Source of the DNA: UBA11475 sp902486425
GTDB lineage: Bacteria; Bacillota; Clostridia; Christensenellales; Borkfalkiaceae
DNA length: 64,000 nt
NCBI GenBank assembly: GCA_902486425.1
Contig: CABTOK010000004.1
Location: 1 to 64,000, forward strand
Reading direction: 5' to 3'
The notes beneath the pieces were generated by a model. The model saw nothing but the letters and a program-made list of their open reading frames with translations, did no database searches and was not told the origin of the DNA. The number at the start of each line of letters is the position of its first letter. The first letter of the stretch is position 1. The translations under genes and the position numbers were made by a program. This document shows positions 9,118 to 17,618 of this stretch, in pieces.

Positions 9118-12100
9118 TTAGCTCATAAGAGAATACTTGAGAACAAGCGTTTCGGTTCCTTCTACGGTCACTATTTCAAACACCATAAAGTCGATGCCGG
9201 AAGCGACTACTTTTACGAGATTGCTTTCCTTTACCCAGTCAAGCGTGCCGGACTGAACGATTTCGGTTTTCGTTCCGTCTTCGTTTTCGGTAACTTCGAC
9301 AACGTAAACTTTGCCGTTATCGTTGAAATAAATCACGGTGGACTTATTATCCTCGGAATTCATTACGTATTTATAAACGGTTTCGCCTTCCATAGCGTAA
9401 CTTAAGCTCTCGCCCGCTATAGCGAACTTCCCCTCGCCGTCTATCGTAACGTATCCGCCGTCCGAAGAGAAGGTCGCAAAATACGTAGCTTCGTAGTTTC
9501 TTTCGTTGTTTCTCAAAGAATATTTGTCGGCGTAAATTTTACCGTTTGCGTTGTAAAATTCAAACGAATAAATTTTAGAACCGTCGTTTAACGAAAGCGT
9601 TTTATAAAGCGTTCCGCCGAGATCCGCCGCCTTAAATCTTTCGAGCGTTTTAGTTTTGTTGTTTATTTTATAATAAGAATACGTCGAAGCTATAACGTAA
9701 TTTTCATATATGCCGATAATTCCGTTTTCTTCGTCCGCCAAATACTTTTCGTAAATGCCGTTTCTGTACAGATAACCGTTTTTATAAACGGTAACCTTTT
9801 CGACGTTGCCGTAATGAAGCAGGTAATATTCTCCTCGCCCGCTCTCTGCGGGATCGGCGATAAGTTCTATTTCGAGAACGCTCACCGCCGTTTTATACGA
9901 AACAGTTAACTTTATCTTTCCGGGTACGGAGAAGTCAGCATCTTCGGGGACGACGCAATTCAGCGAAGAAACGTAAAGTTCGTCGTTTTCTTCTATTTCT
10001 ACCTTTTCGGTACCGAAGTCGACGTACGAGTAGTAGTAAGCTCCCAACATTCCGACAGATTCAAGAACGCTGTCCTTTGCGCCTGCTATATAAACGCCCT
10101 GCACATAGCACATAAGCAAACTCTGAATATCCGCCGTGGAATATACGTAAGCGGTTTCTTGATACTCCGCTCCGTTATAAACGATTATTACGTCGTAAAT
10201 TCCTTTCTTTGCCGATGAAAGATCGAACAAAGTCGTTTTTACAAGCTTTTTACCGCTTGCAGTTTCTTCTTCGACCGCATTATAAATCATATCCGCCGTC
10301 AGACGAACGTAATATTTTTTATTATCTCTCGTAGAAACTTCAATATATTTTTCGCCGAATACGCCGTTTTCAAAATACAAATCGGCGTTTACGTATAAAA
10401 TATCGGCTTCGGATTCGTTCAACGCATATACGGTGAATTCATCGGTGAGTCCGAGATACTTTACCGTAACGGTAAAACCTTCGCCGGCTTTTATGGCGGC
10501 TTTGACTTCTTCTCCGTCGAAAGATATCATATCTTCCGTTATCGGGATTATATAATCTCTGTCGTTTTTAAGATATACTCTGAGTTCGAGTCCCGTAAGG
10601 TCCGGTATTACTTCCCCTTCGGAGCCTGTTCTCCATAACAGATTGTCGTTTCTGACGGAAATTCTTTCGGGCGAATTATCGTTTTTATCTTTTATTTCTA
10701 TCCGCCATATATCTAAGGTTTTACCGCCGTAAGATATAACTATTCCGTTGTATTCTCCCGCCCTTTCGAGATCGACTTCGCCGGACGTTATCATATCCGC
10801 GGTTACGGGAATTACTTCGCTGTATCCGCCGTAATATTCTACTATAAGATAAAGCTCTTCGCCGAGATTTATATAACTGCTCGAAAGACTGATGTTTTTT
10901 ATTTCGTCTGCGCCGCGGACGGTTACGTAACGGGTTACAAGCGTTCCGCCGTACTTAAGCGCGGCGCCGTATCTTCCGGGCTTCCCAAAGTCGATAAAAT
11001 AATATTCGTCGCAGTATACGTCGCCGTCCGGTCTTTCTCCGACGTACGGGCTGTTACTGTAAAATACCGTCGTTATTTTCGGACGGGAACCTGTTAAAAC
11101 TTCGTTTTCCACGCTGAAGTCGGTGACGTAAACGGGCGTTTTGCTCGTTAAGGTTATGCTTACGCGGTGAGTAAACGCATTGTCTCCGCTTCCTTCGACT
11201 ATATCGTAAGTAAGTCTTCTTTCCCCGCCGTCGGTTCTGAGCATGGCTTTCGTCTGAATGAATTTTTGCTTGTCTTCGTCTGAAACAGTTACGTTATTCG
11301 AATAAATATATATTTCGCCGTTTATCGTATACGTAACGTAATCGACGTTCTCTAAGCTTTCGAGCGAATTGACGTCGTACTTCTTTTCTTTGGTATAAAC
11401 CTTATTGAGTTCGTATCCGGACTTTATGAGACAAAGAGGCAAAGTTTTTGTAAAGTTTTCGTAAACGACGGTTATTTCTCTCGTAGCCGTAGTCTTAGTC
11501 GCGTCTGCGATAAACGCATTCATGAATTCTCTGAGCGAAGTAAGCTCTTCGTCTGTTAAAAGATCGTAAAAATCTTTATAAAGGCTGTCTCCTCCGCCGG
11601 AAAAGAATATAACGTTCGTCCATTCGAGTGCTTTTTTACCTGCTATAACAGGCTCGATAACTGCGTCTTCCGCCACAAAATATGCCGTTTCGCCGCTTAT
11701 GTATCCGCAATATAAACATTCGACCTTTTTAACGTGTTCGCCCGAAGCGTTTAAATAATATTCGGTATTTCCGCTATGTAAAGCGTCCCCCGTAACGGTT
11801 CCGCAAACGGAGCATATTTCGTTATGCCGGTATTCGTCGCAATAAACAAACGCCGGAATATGGTCGCCGTAATCGCCGAAAAGGTCTATGCCGGCAATAC
11901 GTTCGCCTTTTTTATTATGATAAAGTCCGCAGATTTCGCACTTATAATAATCTTCTTTTACTTCGCGGTGTCCGCAGTCGCCTTTATTTGCTTTTATAAG
12001 TTCGCCGAAAACATGCGTTACCGGAATGGTAAGCGAGTCGAGAGAAACTTCGTTCCCCGCTGCGTCGAAATATTTATAACAGCCCGCGTCCGAACATTCG

Positions 12101-13320
12101 TAGTGAGCTTTTCTGCCTTCGATCATTCCTCCGCAACTCATGGGGAATTCGTCCACCCATACAAGATTATGATTGTAAACAAGAACGACGTTGCCTTGCT
12201 CTTTGCCTGTTTCGTCGAAGTTTTTATCGCAATTGTCGCAATGATAATGAGCTATACAGCCGTTTTCCGTTTCGGTAGCAGCCTTTGCCTGTATATATTT
12301 TGTCGTATCGGGCTTGCCGTCCGGATCATAAAAACTGTGTCCCGTGGCCTTTACGGTCAGATCGCCGATAAGAGTAGTCGCGGTTTTGTCCGAATAAGAC
12401 CTTCCGCAATCCGCGCAGTAATAATATCCTTTTACGCCGTCTTCCGTACAAGTGCTTGCGACCGCCGCTTTGTACTTTAAATCGTGCTTATAAGCGATAA
12501 CGAGGCTTTCGTCCGGAACGACGTTGCCTTTGATATCGAAATTCTTACCGCAGTCGTCGCATCTGAAATGTTCTTTCACTCCGTTCGTTCCGTCGCCGCC
12601 GCAAGACGGAGCTTTCGCCGCAACGTAACGTTTATTCGCATGATTTGTCTTCGGATGGAATATATATGAAGGATTTGCTTCATCGTAACCGTATTCTTCG
12701 CTGCCGGTATAATACTTGTCGCAGATGTTACATTTATAATATTCTTCGTGACCGTCCGTTTCGCAGGTGGCTTCCGCATAATCGAAACGCCCGTTAGTGA
12801 AATCATGGTTAAGCTTTGGTATGACTACCGTTTTAAGCTCTTTTCCGGTTTCGTCCAGGTACTTGTTGCAAGCAGAACAGTACGAATACTCATAATTTCC
12901 TTCCGCAAGACAAGTGGCGGGAACAGCCGCCTTTGACGACGTTATGTTATGCCCCTTTTCAACCGTAAGATCGGTAAGCCTTTTAGTCTTGGTTACGTCG
13001 AACTTACCTTTACACGTTTTACATTCGTAATAAGAAAGCGTTCCGTCCGTTTCGCAGGTCTTCTCGGTTCCGGCTACAAGCTCTCCGAAATCGTGGTCCT
13101 TTCGGGAAACGGCTTTTCTTTCAGTCTTATCGCACTTGACGCACTTTCTCGCAGCGATTCCCTCTTCCGTACAGGTCGCTTCCTTTGTTATCGTCCACTC
13201 GCCGTAAACGTGAGCGTGATCTTTGTCTTTACCGCAGCCTTTGCATCCCGAAAGAGCCGCAAACATAAGACAAAACGCGATAAACGCCGTAAAAATAAAA
13301 AGTTTTCGGTTTTTCATCAT
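9118..13320 (-). CDS. Giant lipoprotein with repeated paired-cysteine motifs and Ig-like domains
   Basis: A 1400-residue exported lipoprotein: basic N-terminus, hydrophobic stretch and lipobox ending L-S-G-C (Cys26). Residues about 35-600 hold a chain of repeats of roughly 50-60 residues. Each has A-T-C-x-x-x-G followed by C-x-x-C, and usually H-x-F or H-x-L. I count eleven paired-cysteine motifs; one is altered to C-S-D-A-G-C. The pattern resembles a Cys-repeat seen in large clostridial surface proteins, of unknown ligand. The middle (about 740-1130) has repeated T-A-D-M-I units like bacterial Ig-like domains. The last 250 residues are beta-rich and not recognised. Start ATG 13320 (ATGATG) follows GGAG. 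It is transcribed alone from the promoter at 13405-13433. Metal binding by the cysteines is only a guess. Confidence 0.8.
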   Translation of the reverse strand: MMKNRKLFIFTAFIAFCLMFAALSGCKGCGKDKDHAHVYGEWTITKEATCTEEGIAARKCVKCDKTERKAVSRKDHDFGELVAGTEKTCETDGTLSYYECKTCKGKFDVTKTKRLTDLTVEKGHNITSSKAAVPATCLAEGNYEYSYCSACNKYLDETGKELKTVVIPKLNHDFTNGRFDYAEATCETDGHEEYYKCNICDKYYTGSEEYGYDEANPSYIFHPKTNHANKRYVAAKAPSCGGDGTNGVKEHFRCDDCGKNFDIKGNVVPDESLVIAYKHDLKYKAAVASTCTEDGVKGYYYCADCGRSYSDKTATTLIGDLTVKATGHSFYDPDGKPDTTKYIQAKAATETENGCIAHYHCDNCDKNFDETGKEQGNVVLVYNHNLVWVDEFPMSCGGMIEGRKAHYECSDAGCYKYFDAAGNEVSLDSLTIPVTHVFGELIKANKGDCGHREVKEDYYKCEICGLYHNKKGERIAGIDLFGDYGDHIPAFVYCDEYRHNEICSVCGTVTGDALHSGNTEYYLNASGEHVKKVECLYCGYISGETAYFVAEDAVIEPVIAGKKALEWTNVIFFSGGGDSLYKDFYDLLTDEELTSLREFMNAFIADATKTTATREITVVYENFTKTLPLCLIKSGYELNKVYTKEKKYDVNSLESLENVDYVTYTINGEIYIYSNNVTVSDEDKQKFIQTKAMLRTDGGERRLTYDIVEGSGDNAFTHRVSITLTSKTPVYVTDFSVENEVLTGSRPKITTVFYSNSPYVGERPDGDVYCDEYYFIDFGKPGRYGAALKYGGTLVTRYVTVRGADEIKNISLSSSYINLGEELYLIVEYYGGYSEVIPVTADMITSGEVDLERAGEYNGIVISYGGKTLDIWRIEIKDKNDNSPERISVRNDNLLWRTGSEGEVIPDLTGLELRVYLKNDRDYIIPITEDMISFDGEEVKAAIKAGEGFTVTVKYLGLTDEFTVYALNESEADILYVNADLYFENGVFGEKYIEVSTRDNKKYYVRLTADMIYNAVEEETASGKKLVKTTLFDLSSAKKGIYDVIIVYNGAEYQETAYVYSTADIQSLLMCYVQGVYIAGAKDSVLESVGMLGAYYYSYVDFGTEKVEIEENDELYVSSLNCVVPEDADFSVPGKIKLTVSYKTAVSVLEIELIADPAESGRGEYYLLHYGNVEKVTVYKNGYLYRNGIYEKYLADEENGIIGIYENYVIASTYSYYKINNKTKTLERFKAADLGGTLYKTLSLNDGSKIYSFEFYNANGKIYADKYSLRNNERNYEATYFATFSSDGGYVTIDGEGKFAIAGESLSYAMEGETVYKYVMNSEDNKSTVIYFNDNGKVYVVEVTENEDGTKTEIVQSGTLDWVKESNLVKVVASGIDFMVFEIVTVEGTETLVLKYSLMS

Positions 13321-13739
13321 TTTTCTCCTTTTTTACTCCGCATACGGTTTTTCCGCAGCGAATTTATAGCGATTAGATGCTTATTGACTTTAAAAGTCAC
13401 GCTTATTATAACATATGCGGCCAAAAATTTCAAGCGTTTTGACACGTTAACGATAATCGTCTTTAATATTGACGAAAAAACGAGTGCTTTTGAATGTTTT
13501 CCGAACATTTATCGTAACTTTTGCATAAAACTCGTTTTTTCGGGTTTTGCCACGGCGAGCAGCACGAAAGCCGCCTTTTACGTTTTTTCGCAATAAGTAA
13601 AGCAGAAGGCGATATATAGTTGACTTATAATTTTATTTATATTACCATTGATAATACTTGCTTGAAAATCCGTAATTTTACGATTTAAGCAATTTTCCCG
13701 TTAACGTTTCAGCGGGCTTTTTATTAACGGAAATTTTTT
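13321..13739. other. Divergent regulatory gap (Cys-rich lipoprotein / MATE)
   Basis: It contains the reverse promoter at 13405-13433 and, before the MATE gene, a small CCCG...CGGG dyad followed by a T-rich run near 13688-13720, possibly an attenuator. Reading frames across this gap overlap the promoter and look spurious. Confidence 0.5.
13405..13433 (-). promoter_or_regulatory. Promoter of the Cys-rich lipoprotein
   Basis: On the reverse strand: TTGAAA (13428-13433), 17-bp spacer, TATAAT (13405-13410), about 85 bp before the ATG. Confidence 0.85.
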
Positions 13740-15068
13740 ATGAAAATTCGGATTTCGGACAGTTTTAATCTCAAAAAGACGTTAGAATTTACCCTTCCGT
13801 CAATAGTAATGTGTGTATTTACTTCGATTTACGGCGTAGTCGACGGCTTTTTCGTCTCGAACGTGGTCGGCAAAACGGCGTTTTCGGCGGTAAACTTTAT
13901 CATGCCTGTCTTAATGCTTATGGGATGTCTCGGATTTATGTTCGGCACCGGCGGCAGCGCGCTCGTATCCAAAACAATGGGCGAAGGCGATTACGAAAAA
14001 GCGAACGGATATTTTTCGCTCATCGTCTACGCAAATATTATTTTAGGCGTAATCATAGCCGTCCTGGGTTTCGTATTCTTAGAGCCCGTCGCCAAACTTT
14101 TAAGAGCGGGCGATCTTCTGGAAGATTGCCTTATCTACGGCAGGATAATAATTATCGCGGTTCCGTTCTACATGACGCAATATGCGTTTCAGGCGTTCTT
14201 CGTTACGGCGAATAAACCGGGACTCGGACTTACGGTAACCGTGATTTCAGGCGTTACCAACATGGTTTTGGACGCGCTCTTTATGGCGGTCTTTAAATGG
14301 GGGCTTATAGGAGCGGCGAGCGCGACGGCGATAAGCCAGTTCGTCGGCGGGATTATCCCGCTTATGTACTTCTTTTCGAAAAACAACAGCCTTTTAAGAC
14401 TCGGCAGAACAAAGTTCGAAATGAAGGTTTTATTAAAAACCTGCGGAAACGGCTCGTCGGAAGTAATGACGAATGTATCTATGTCGCTCGTAAACATTTT
14501 ATACAACGTTCAGCTTATGAAGTTCGCGGGAAACGACGGCGTTGCGGCGTACGGCGTTTTGATGTACGTAAATATGATATTCTTATCCGTTTATCTCGGT
14601 TACTCGACGGGTATCGCCCCCGTTATCGGATACAATTACGGAGCGAAAAACGAAAAAGAACTCAAAGGTCTGTTCAAGCGCAGCCTTCTGATTATATGCG
14701 TTTCGGCGGTGTTTATGTTCGGACTTGCGGAACTTCTCGCAACGCCTTTGTCGAAACTCTTCGTCGGGTACGATAAAGAACTCATGGCTCTTACGAAACG
14801 CGGATTTTTTATATTTTCTTTCGCATTCCTGTTCAACGGGTTCTCGATATTCGGTTCGGCGTTCTTCACCGCTTTATCGGACGGACTTGTATCCGCTCTT
14901 ATATCTTTTTTACGATTTGCTTTTTTTCAGACGGTCTGCATACTTATCTTCCCGATCTTCTTAAACACGGACGGAATATGGCTGTCGGTAGCGGTTGCGG
15001 AATTTTCGGCGGCGATAATGACCGCGGGGTTTTTAATCGCAAAGCGCAAAAAATACAACTATATCTGA
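13740..15068 (+). CDS. MATE family multidrug / Na+-coupled exporter
   Basis: A 442-residue integral membrane protein with about twelve hydrophobic helices in two related halves, the multi-antimicrobial extrusion fold. The first half begins with L-P-S-I-V-M and has the G-T-G-G-S-A-L-V-S motif of the MATE DinF/NorM-like group; the second half repeats a G-Y-N-Y-G-A-K pattern near residue 300. Length matches the family. It exports drugs or metabolites using an ion gradient; the substrate cannot be read from sequence. It is a single gene ended by the hairpin at 15137-15166. The upstream leader has a GC dyad, but no drug-responsive regulator gene lies beside it. Confidence 0.88.
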   Translation: MKIRISDSFNLKKTLEFTLPSIVMCVFTSIYGVVDGFFVSNVVGKTAFSAVNFIMPVLMLMGCLGFMFGTGGSALVSKTMGEGDYEKANGYFSLIVYANIILGVIIAVLGFVFLEPVAKLLRAGDLLEDCLIYGRIIIIAVPFYMTQYAFQAFFVTANKPGLGLTVTVISGVTNMVLDALFMAVFKWGLIGAASATAISQFVGGIIPLMYFFSKNNSLLRLGRTKFEMKVLLKTCGNGSSEVMTNVSMSLVNILYNVQLMKFAGNDGVAAYGVLMYVNMIFLSVYLGYSTGIAPVIGYNYGAKNEKELKGLFKRSLLIICVSAVFMFGLAELLATPLSKLFVGYDKELMALTKRGFFIFSFAFLFNGFSIFGSAFFTALSDGLVSALISFLRFAFFQTVCILIFPIFLNTDGIWLSVAVAEFSAAIMTAGFLIAKRKKYNYI

Positions 15069-15136
15069 TAAATAAAAAACTTAACGGGAACTTTATCAGA
15101 CTACCTGCAACAGATAAAAATATTCGGCAAACTGAA

Positions 15137-15166
15137 AACAGACGGCATATAACCGTCTGTTTTTTA
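15137..15166 (+). terminator. Terminator after the MATE gene
   Basis: AACAGACGG/CCGTCTGTT hairpin with a 7-nt loop followed by TTTTTT. Confidence 0.85.
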
Positions 15167-15294
15167 GTTTAAGTTAAGTTTTATTACACCTGTCTCGTTC
15201 AAACAAAGCCGAAACGGGCATTTTATTAAATTCGTCCGTTTTTATTATATCGACAAGAGTTTAGCATACCTGTATCCGCGAAACTTTGCCGGAA

Positions 15295-16092
15295 TCAAAG
15301 CGTAAAGCTCTCAAGATCGTCAGGAACTATCAGATTGCCGTTAAAATATTTTTTACCTTCTTCGGTATAGAGTTCTTTGCGCTTAAAAATGTTTTTGTCT
15401 TCCGTATGGTATAAAACAAGATTTTTTACTTTAAGTTTTTCGGCAAGTTCGGCGGCGTCTTTTACCGTGGAATGGTGCTTTTCGTAAGGCTTGAACCTAT
15501 CCGCTTCGCCGTAAAGACAGAACGCTTCGGTAAGAAGCCAGTCGGCGTTTTTCGCGTAGGCTTCACCGCGGACGGAAACCGGTTCGTCGCCGCAGCAGAC
15601 GAATTTTTTACCGCAAAGGCCCGCCGAAAACCCGAACTGCTTTGCCTTGGTAGATCCTATGTCGAAAAAGGTGAACTTGTTCCCTATAATCTCTCTTTCT
15701 TCGCCGTCCGCTACCGTAATGAGACGAAATCTTGTCCCGAAAAATGGCTTTTCCTTTTCCTGCAAGAGCATGTCCGCCATGACGGTCAGTATCTTTATCA
15801 CTTCGTCGTGCGAGTAAAGGGTAACTTCGCCCGTAAAAACGCCTTCGCGCATACGCTGACAGTAAAGACGGATGAGCCACATAACCCCGAGCAAATGATC
15901 TATATGCTTGTGCGTTACGAAAATATCGGTTATATCCTTATAATTTATGTCCGCTTTTCCGAGCGCACTGAGTATCCCGTTGCCGCCGCCCGCGTCTACT
16001 AAAAGAGTTCCTTTATCGCCCGCAATCGCAAAGCACGTATTGTAACACCCGGTAACGAAAGCGTTGCCCGTTCCTAAAAAAGTAAGCTTCAT
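15295..16092 (-). CDS. MBL-fold metallohydrolase, RNase Z-like group
   Basis: A 265-residue metallo-beta-lactamase-fold hydrolase. The metal motif reads H-K-H-I-D-H at residues 61-66, with the preceding D-A-G-G-G at 33-37. The later H-H-S-T-V-K-D-A-A and L-V-L-Y-H-T motifs (about 205-230) are typical of the RNase Z/ElaC-like branch. Overall it is shorter than RNase Z and lacks a clear exosite arm, so a phosphodiesterase role is likely but the substrate is unknown. ATG 16092 has AGAGGA 9 nt upstream. It lies downstream of the exonuclease-family gene on the same strand, separated by the terminator at 16136, so it is probably transcribed separately. Confidence 0.83.
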   Translation of the reverse strand: MKLTFLGTGNAFVTGCYNTCFAIAGDKGTLLVDAGGGNGILSALGKADINYKDITDIFVTHKHIDHLLGVMWLIRLYCQRMREGVFTGEVTLYSHDEVIKILTVMADMLLQEKEKPFFGTRFRLITVADGEEREIIGNKFTFFDIGSTKAKQFGFSAGLCGKKFVCCGDEPVSVRGEAYAKNADWLLTEAFCLYGEADRFKPYEKHHSTVKDAAELAEKLKVKNLVLYHTEDKNIFKRKELYTEEGKKYFNGNLIVPDDLESFTL

Positions 16093-16135
16093 ATAAATCG
16101 TCCTCTTGCCTGAATTAAATCAAAATACAAATAAA

Positions 16136-16171
16136 GCCCGCAAACCGCCTGAAACGGTTATAAAGCGGGCG
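16136..16171 (-). terminator. Terminator after the exonuclease-family gene
   Basis: GCCCGC/GCGGGC outer stem with an inner AACCG/CGGTT stem and a reverse-strand T-containing tail. It lies between two reverse-strand genes. Confidence 0.75.
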
Positions 16172-16194
16172 TTTATAATCATTATATTCATTAT

Positions 16195-17106
16195 TTATAA
16201 GTATGTAAAATCTGCTTTAATCGGGTAATGGTCCGACGGAATTATTCTGCCGTAAGTTCTGTCGATTACGCTGTAACCCGAACTTTCGATATTACCCTTA
16301 TAAAATACGTAGTCGATCTTTTTCTGTCCGTCGCCGAGATAATTGTTGAACGTTATCTTACCCCCGTCCGGTTTACCTTCGCCGGCTTCGGTAAAATAGA
16401 CTTTCGTCCGTTCTATAGCGGAAGAAGCCGGAACAGAATTGAAGTCGCCCGTAAGAACTATCGGGCAATTGAAATTACCGGCCTTTTCGTTAATAAGGTC
16501 TACGCTCTTCAATTTAGTATCTTCCGACTTATAGTCGATATGCGTGTTGAATACGGCTAATTCATTTCCGGTGAGTTTGTCTTTCAGTTTAACCGCCGTG
16601 CAGATTCTGTAATAATCGGCTTCCCACGTTTTGGACATTTTTTCGGGCGTGTCCGAAAGCCAGAAAGTTTCGGAAGAAATAAGCTCGAATCTGTCGGAAT
16701 TGTAAAACACCGGGCAGCTCTCGGGACTTCTCGTTTTATCCCTGTACTCATAGACAACGCTCATTCCGTGCAGCTTTTTCTTAAAAAACGATATTTGTGA
16801 AGAAGTCGCTTCCTGCATGCAGATTATATCGGGATCGGCTTCTTTTATGAGTTCGACTATTTTGCCGGAACGCTTTTTGAATTCGCGGTTGCCTTTATCT
16901 GCGGTAGTGGTTCTTCTGATATTCCAGGTCATTACCGAAAATCCGCTTTCGTCGTCGGTCGTAAAGGAGCTTTTTGAATAAAAATCCGCGATCGTTTCGC
17001 TTTTAACGGAAGCTTCGAATAAAAAAATTACGACAAAAACGGCGAATACGGTAATCGCCGCCGCTATAAATATCATAACTTTTCTCCCGACCTTTTTACC
17101 CTTCAT
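16195..17106 (-). CDS. Membrane-anchored endonuclease/exonuclease/phosphatase-family protein
   Basis: An EEP-fold hydrolase of about 303 residues. An N-terminal basic patch and one hydrophobic helix (about residues 8-28) anchor it outside the membrane. The motifs follow the family order: M-T-W-N-I-R-R near 58, the metal glutamate in C-M-Q-E-A near 95, N-T-H-I-D-Y near 188, L-T-G-D-F-N near 217 and the terminal S-D-H-Y-P-I. All catalytic residues are present. The start is set at ATG 17106 because AAGGGA lies 6 nt upstream; a TTG five codons earlier is less likely. A reverse promoter is at 17131-17159. Such proteins cleave DNA, sphingolipids or inositol phosphates. Which one applies here is open. 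Confidence 0.82.
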   Translation of the reverse strand: MKGKKVGRKVMIFIAAAITVFAVFVVIFLFEASVKSETIADFYSKSSFTTDDESGFSVMTWNIRRTTTADKGNREFKKRSGKIVELIKEADPDIICMQEATSSQISFFKKKLHGMSVVYEYRDKTRSPESCPVFYNSDRFELISSETFWLSDTPEKMSKTWEADYYRICTAVKLKDKLTGNELAVFNTHIDYKSEDTKLKSVDLINEKAGNFNCPIVLTGDFNSVPASSAIERTKVYFTEAGEGKPDGGKITFNNYLGDGQKKIDYVFYKGNIESSGYSVIDRTYGRIIPSDHYPIKADFTYL

Positions 17107-17130
17107 TATATATCCCTTCAAATCGGTTTT

Positions 17131-17159
17131 ATTATACTATATGCCGGCGGAAAATTAAA
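17131..17159 (-). promoter_or_regulatory. Probable promoter of the exonuclease-family gene
   Basis: Reverse strand: TATAAT at 17131-17136, 17-bp spacer, weak -35 TTTAAT at 17154-17159. Confidence 0.6.
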
Positions 17160-17274
17160 GCGTTTTTTGGATTTTTGTTTTATTTATTTCATAAATAACG
17201 GTCGGAATATATCGCATTTTAACCGGAATTTTATAAAAATATCGCGAAAATTTTTAAAAAAGGCGTAAAAACGT

Positions 17275-17303
17275 TTGCTTTTTATCAACTTGTGTAATAT
17301 GAT
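17275..17303 (+). promoter_or_regulatory. Promoter of the lysine-riboswitch transcript
   Basis: TTGCTT (17275-17280), 17-bp spacer, TATGAT (17298-17303). It lies just before the riboswitch P1 stem. Confidence 0.75.
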
Positions 17304-17313
17304 AGCAATACAA

Positions 17314-17513
17314 AACTTGATAAACCTTATGAGTAGAGGCGCAAATTTTATCAGTAACCGCCGTCGTAACCGCTTAAACGGGACGGGGCGAAAGGAAGAT
17401 TTGCCGAAGCATTGCTGAGTTTAAGATCCGCAAGATGCTGGGCGACGGAATAACATTCCGGCGACTGTCGCTTTTTATAAAGCGGTGAGCTAACGTGTTT
17501 TAAGTAAATTTTT
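17314..17513 (+). ncRNA. Lysine riboswitch (L-box)
   Basis: The segment carries the ordered conserved blocks of the L-box aptamer: AGAGGCGC near 17334, GGGGCGAAAGGAAG then TTGCCGAAGC near 17385-17410, GCTGGGCGAC near 17437, GCGACTGTCGC near 17461 and GGTGAGCTAAC near 17484. The ends (ACTTGATAAAC and GTTTTAAGT) can pair as P1. The terminator at 17524-17553 follows, so lysine binding should stop transcription of the ABC transporter. This identifies the transporter as probably a lysine (or basic amino acid) importer. Identification is from consensus memory; no covariance model was run. Confidence 0.88.
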
Positions 17514-17523
17514 TATGATTTTT

Positions 17524-17553
17524 ACCGCAAAGCGTTAGACTTTGCGGTTTTTT
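17524..17553 (+). terminator. Regulated terminator of the lysine riboswitch
   Basis: ACCGCAAAG/CTTTGCGGT hairpin followed by TTTTTT, 66 bp before the ABC transporter start. It is the expression platform of the L-box. Confidence 0.85.
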
Positions 17554-17618
17554 CTTGTTTTCCGTCCGTTCCGTGAGCCGCGCGGTCCGAACGAAAATCA
17601 TGCGGCGGGAGGTTCCCG

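Noticed and set aside
13317..13508. Small reverse reading frame before the Cys-rich lipoprotein
   Set aside because: It spans the consensus promoter at 13405-13433, so it is not translated as drawn.
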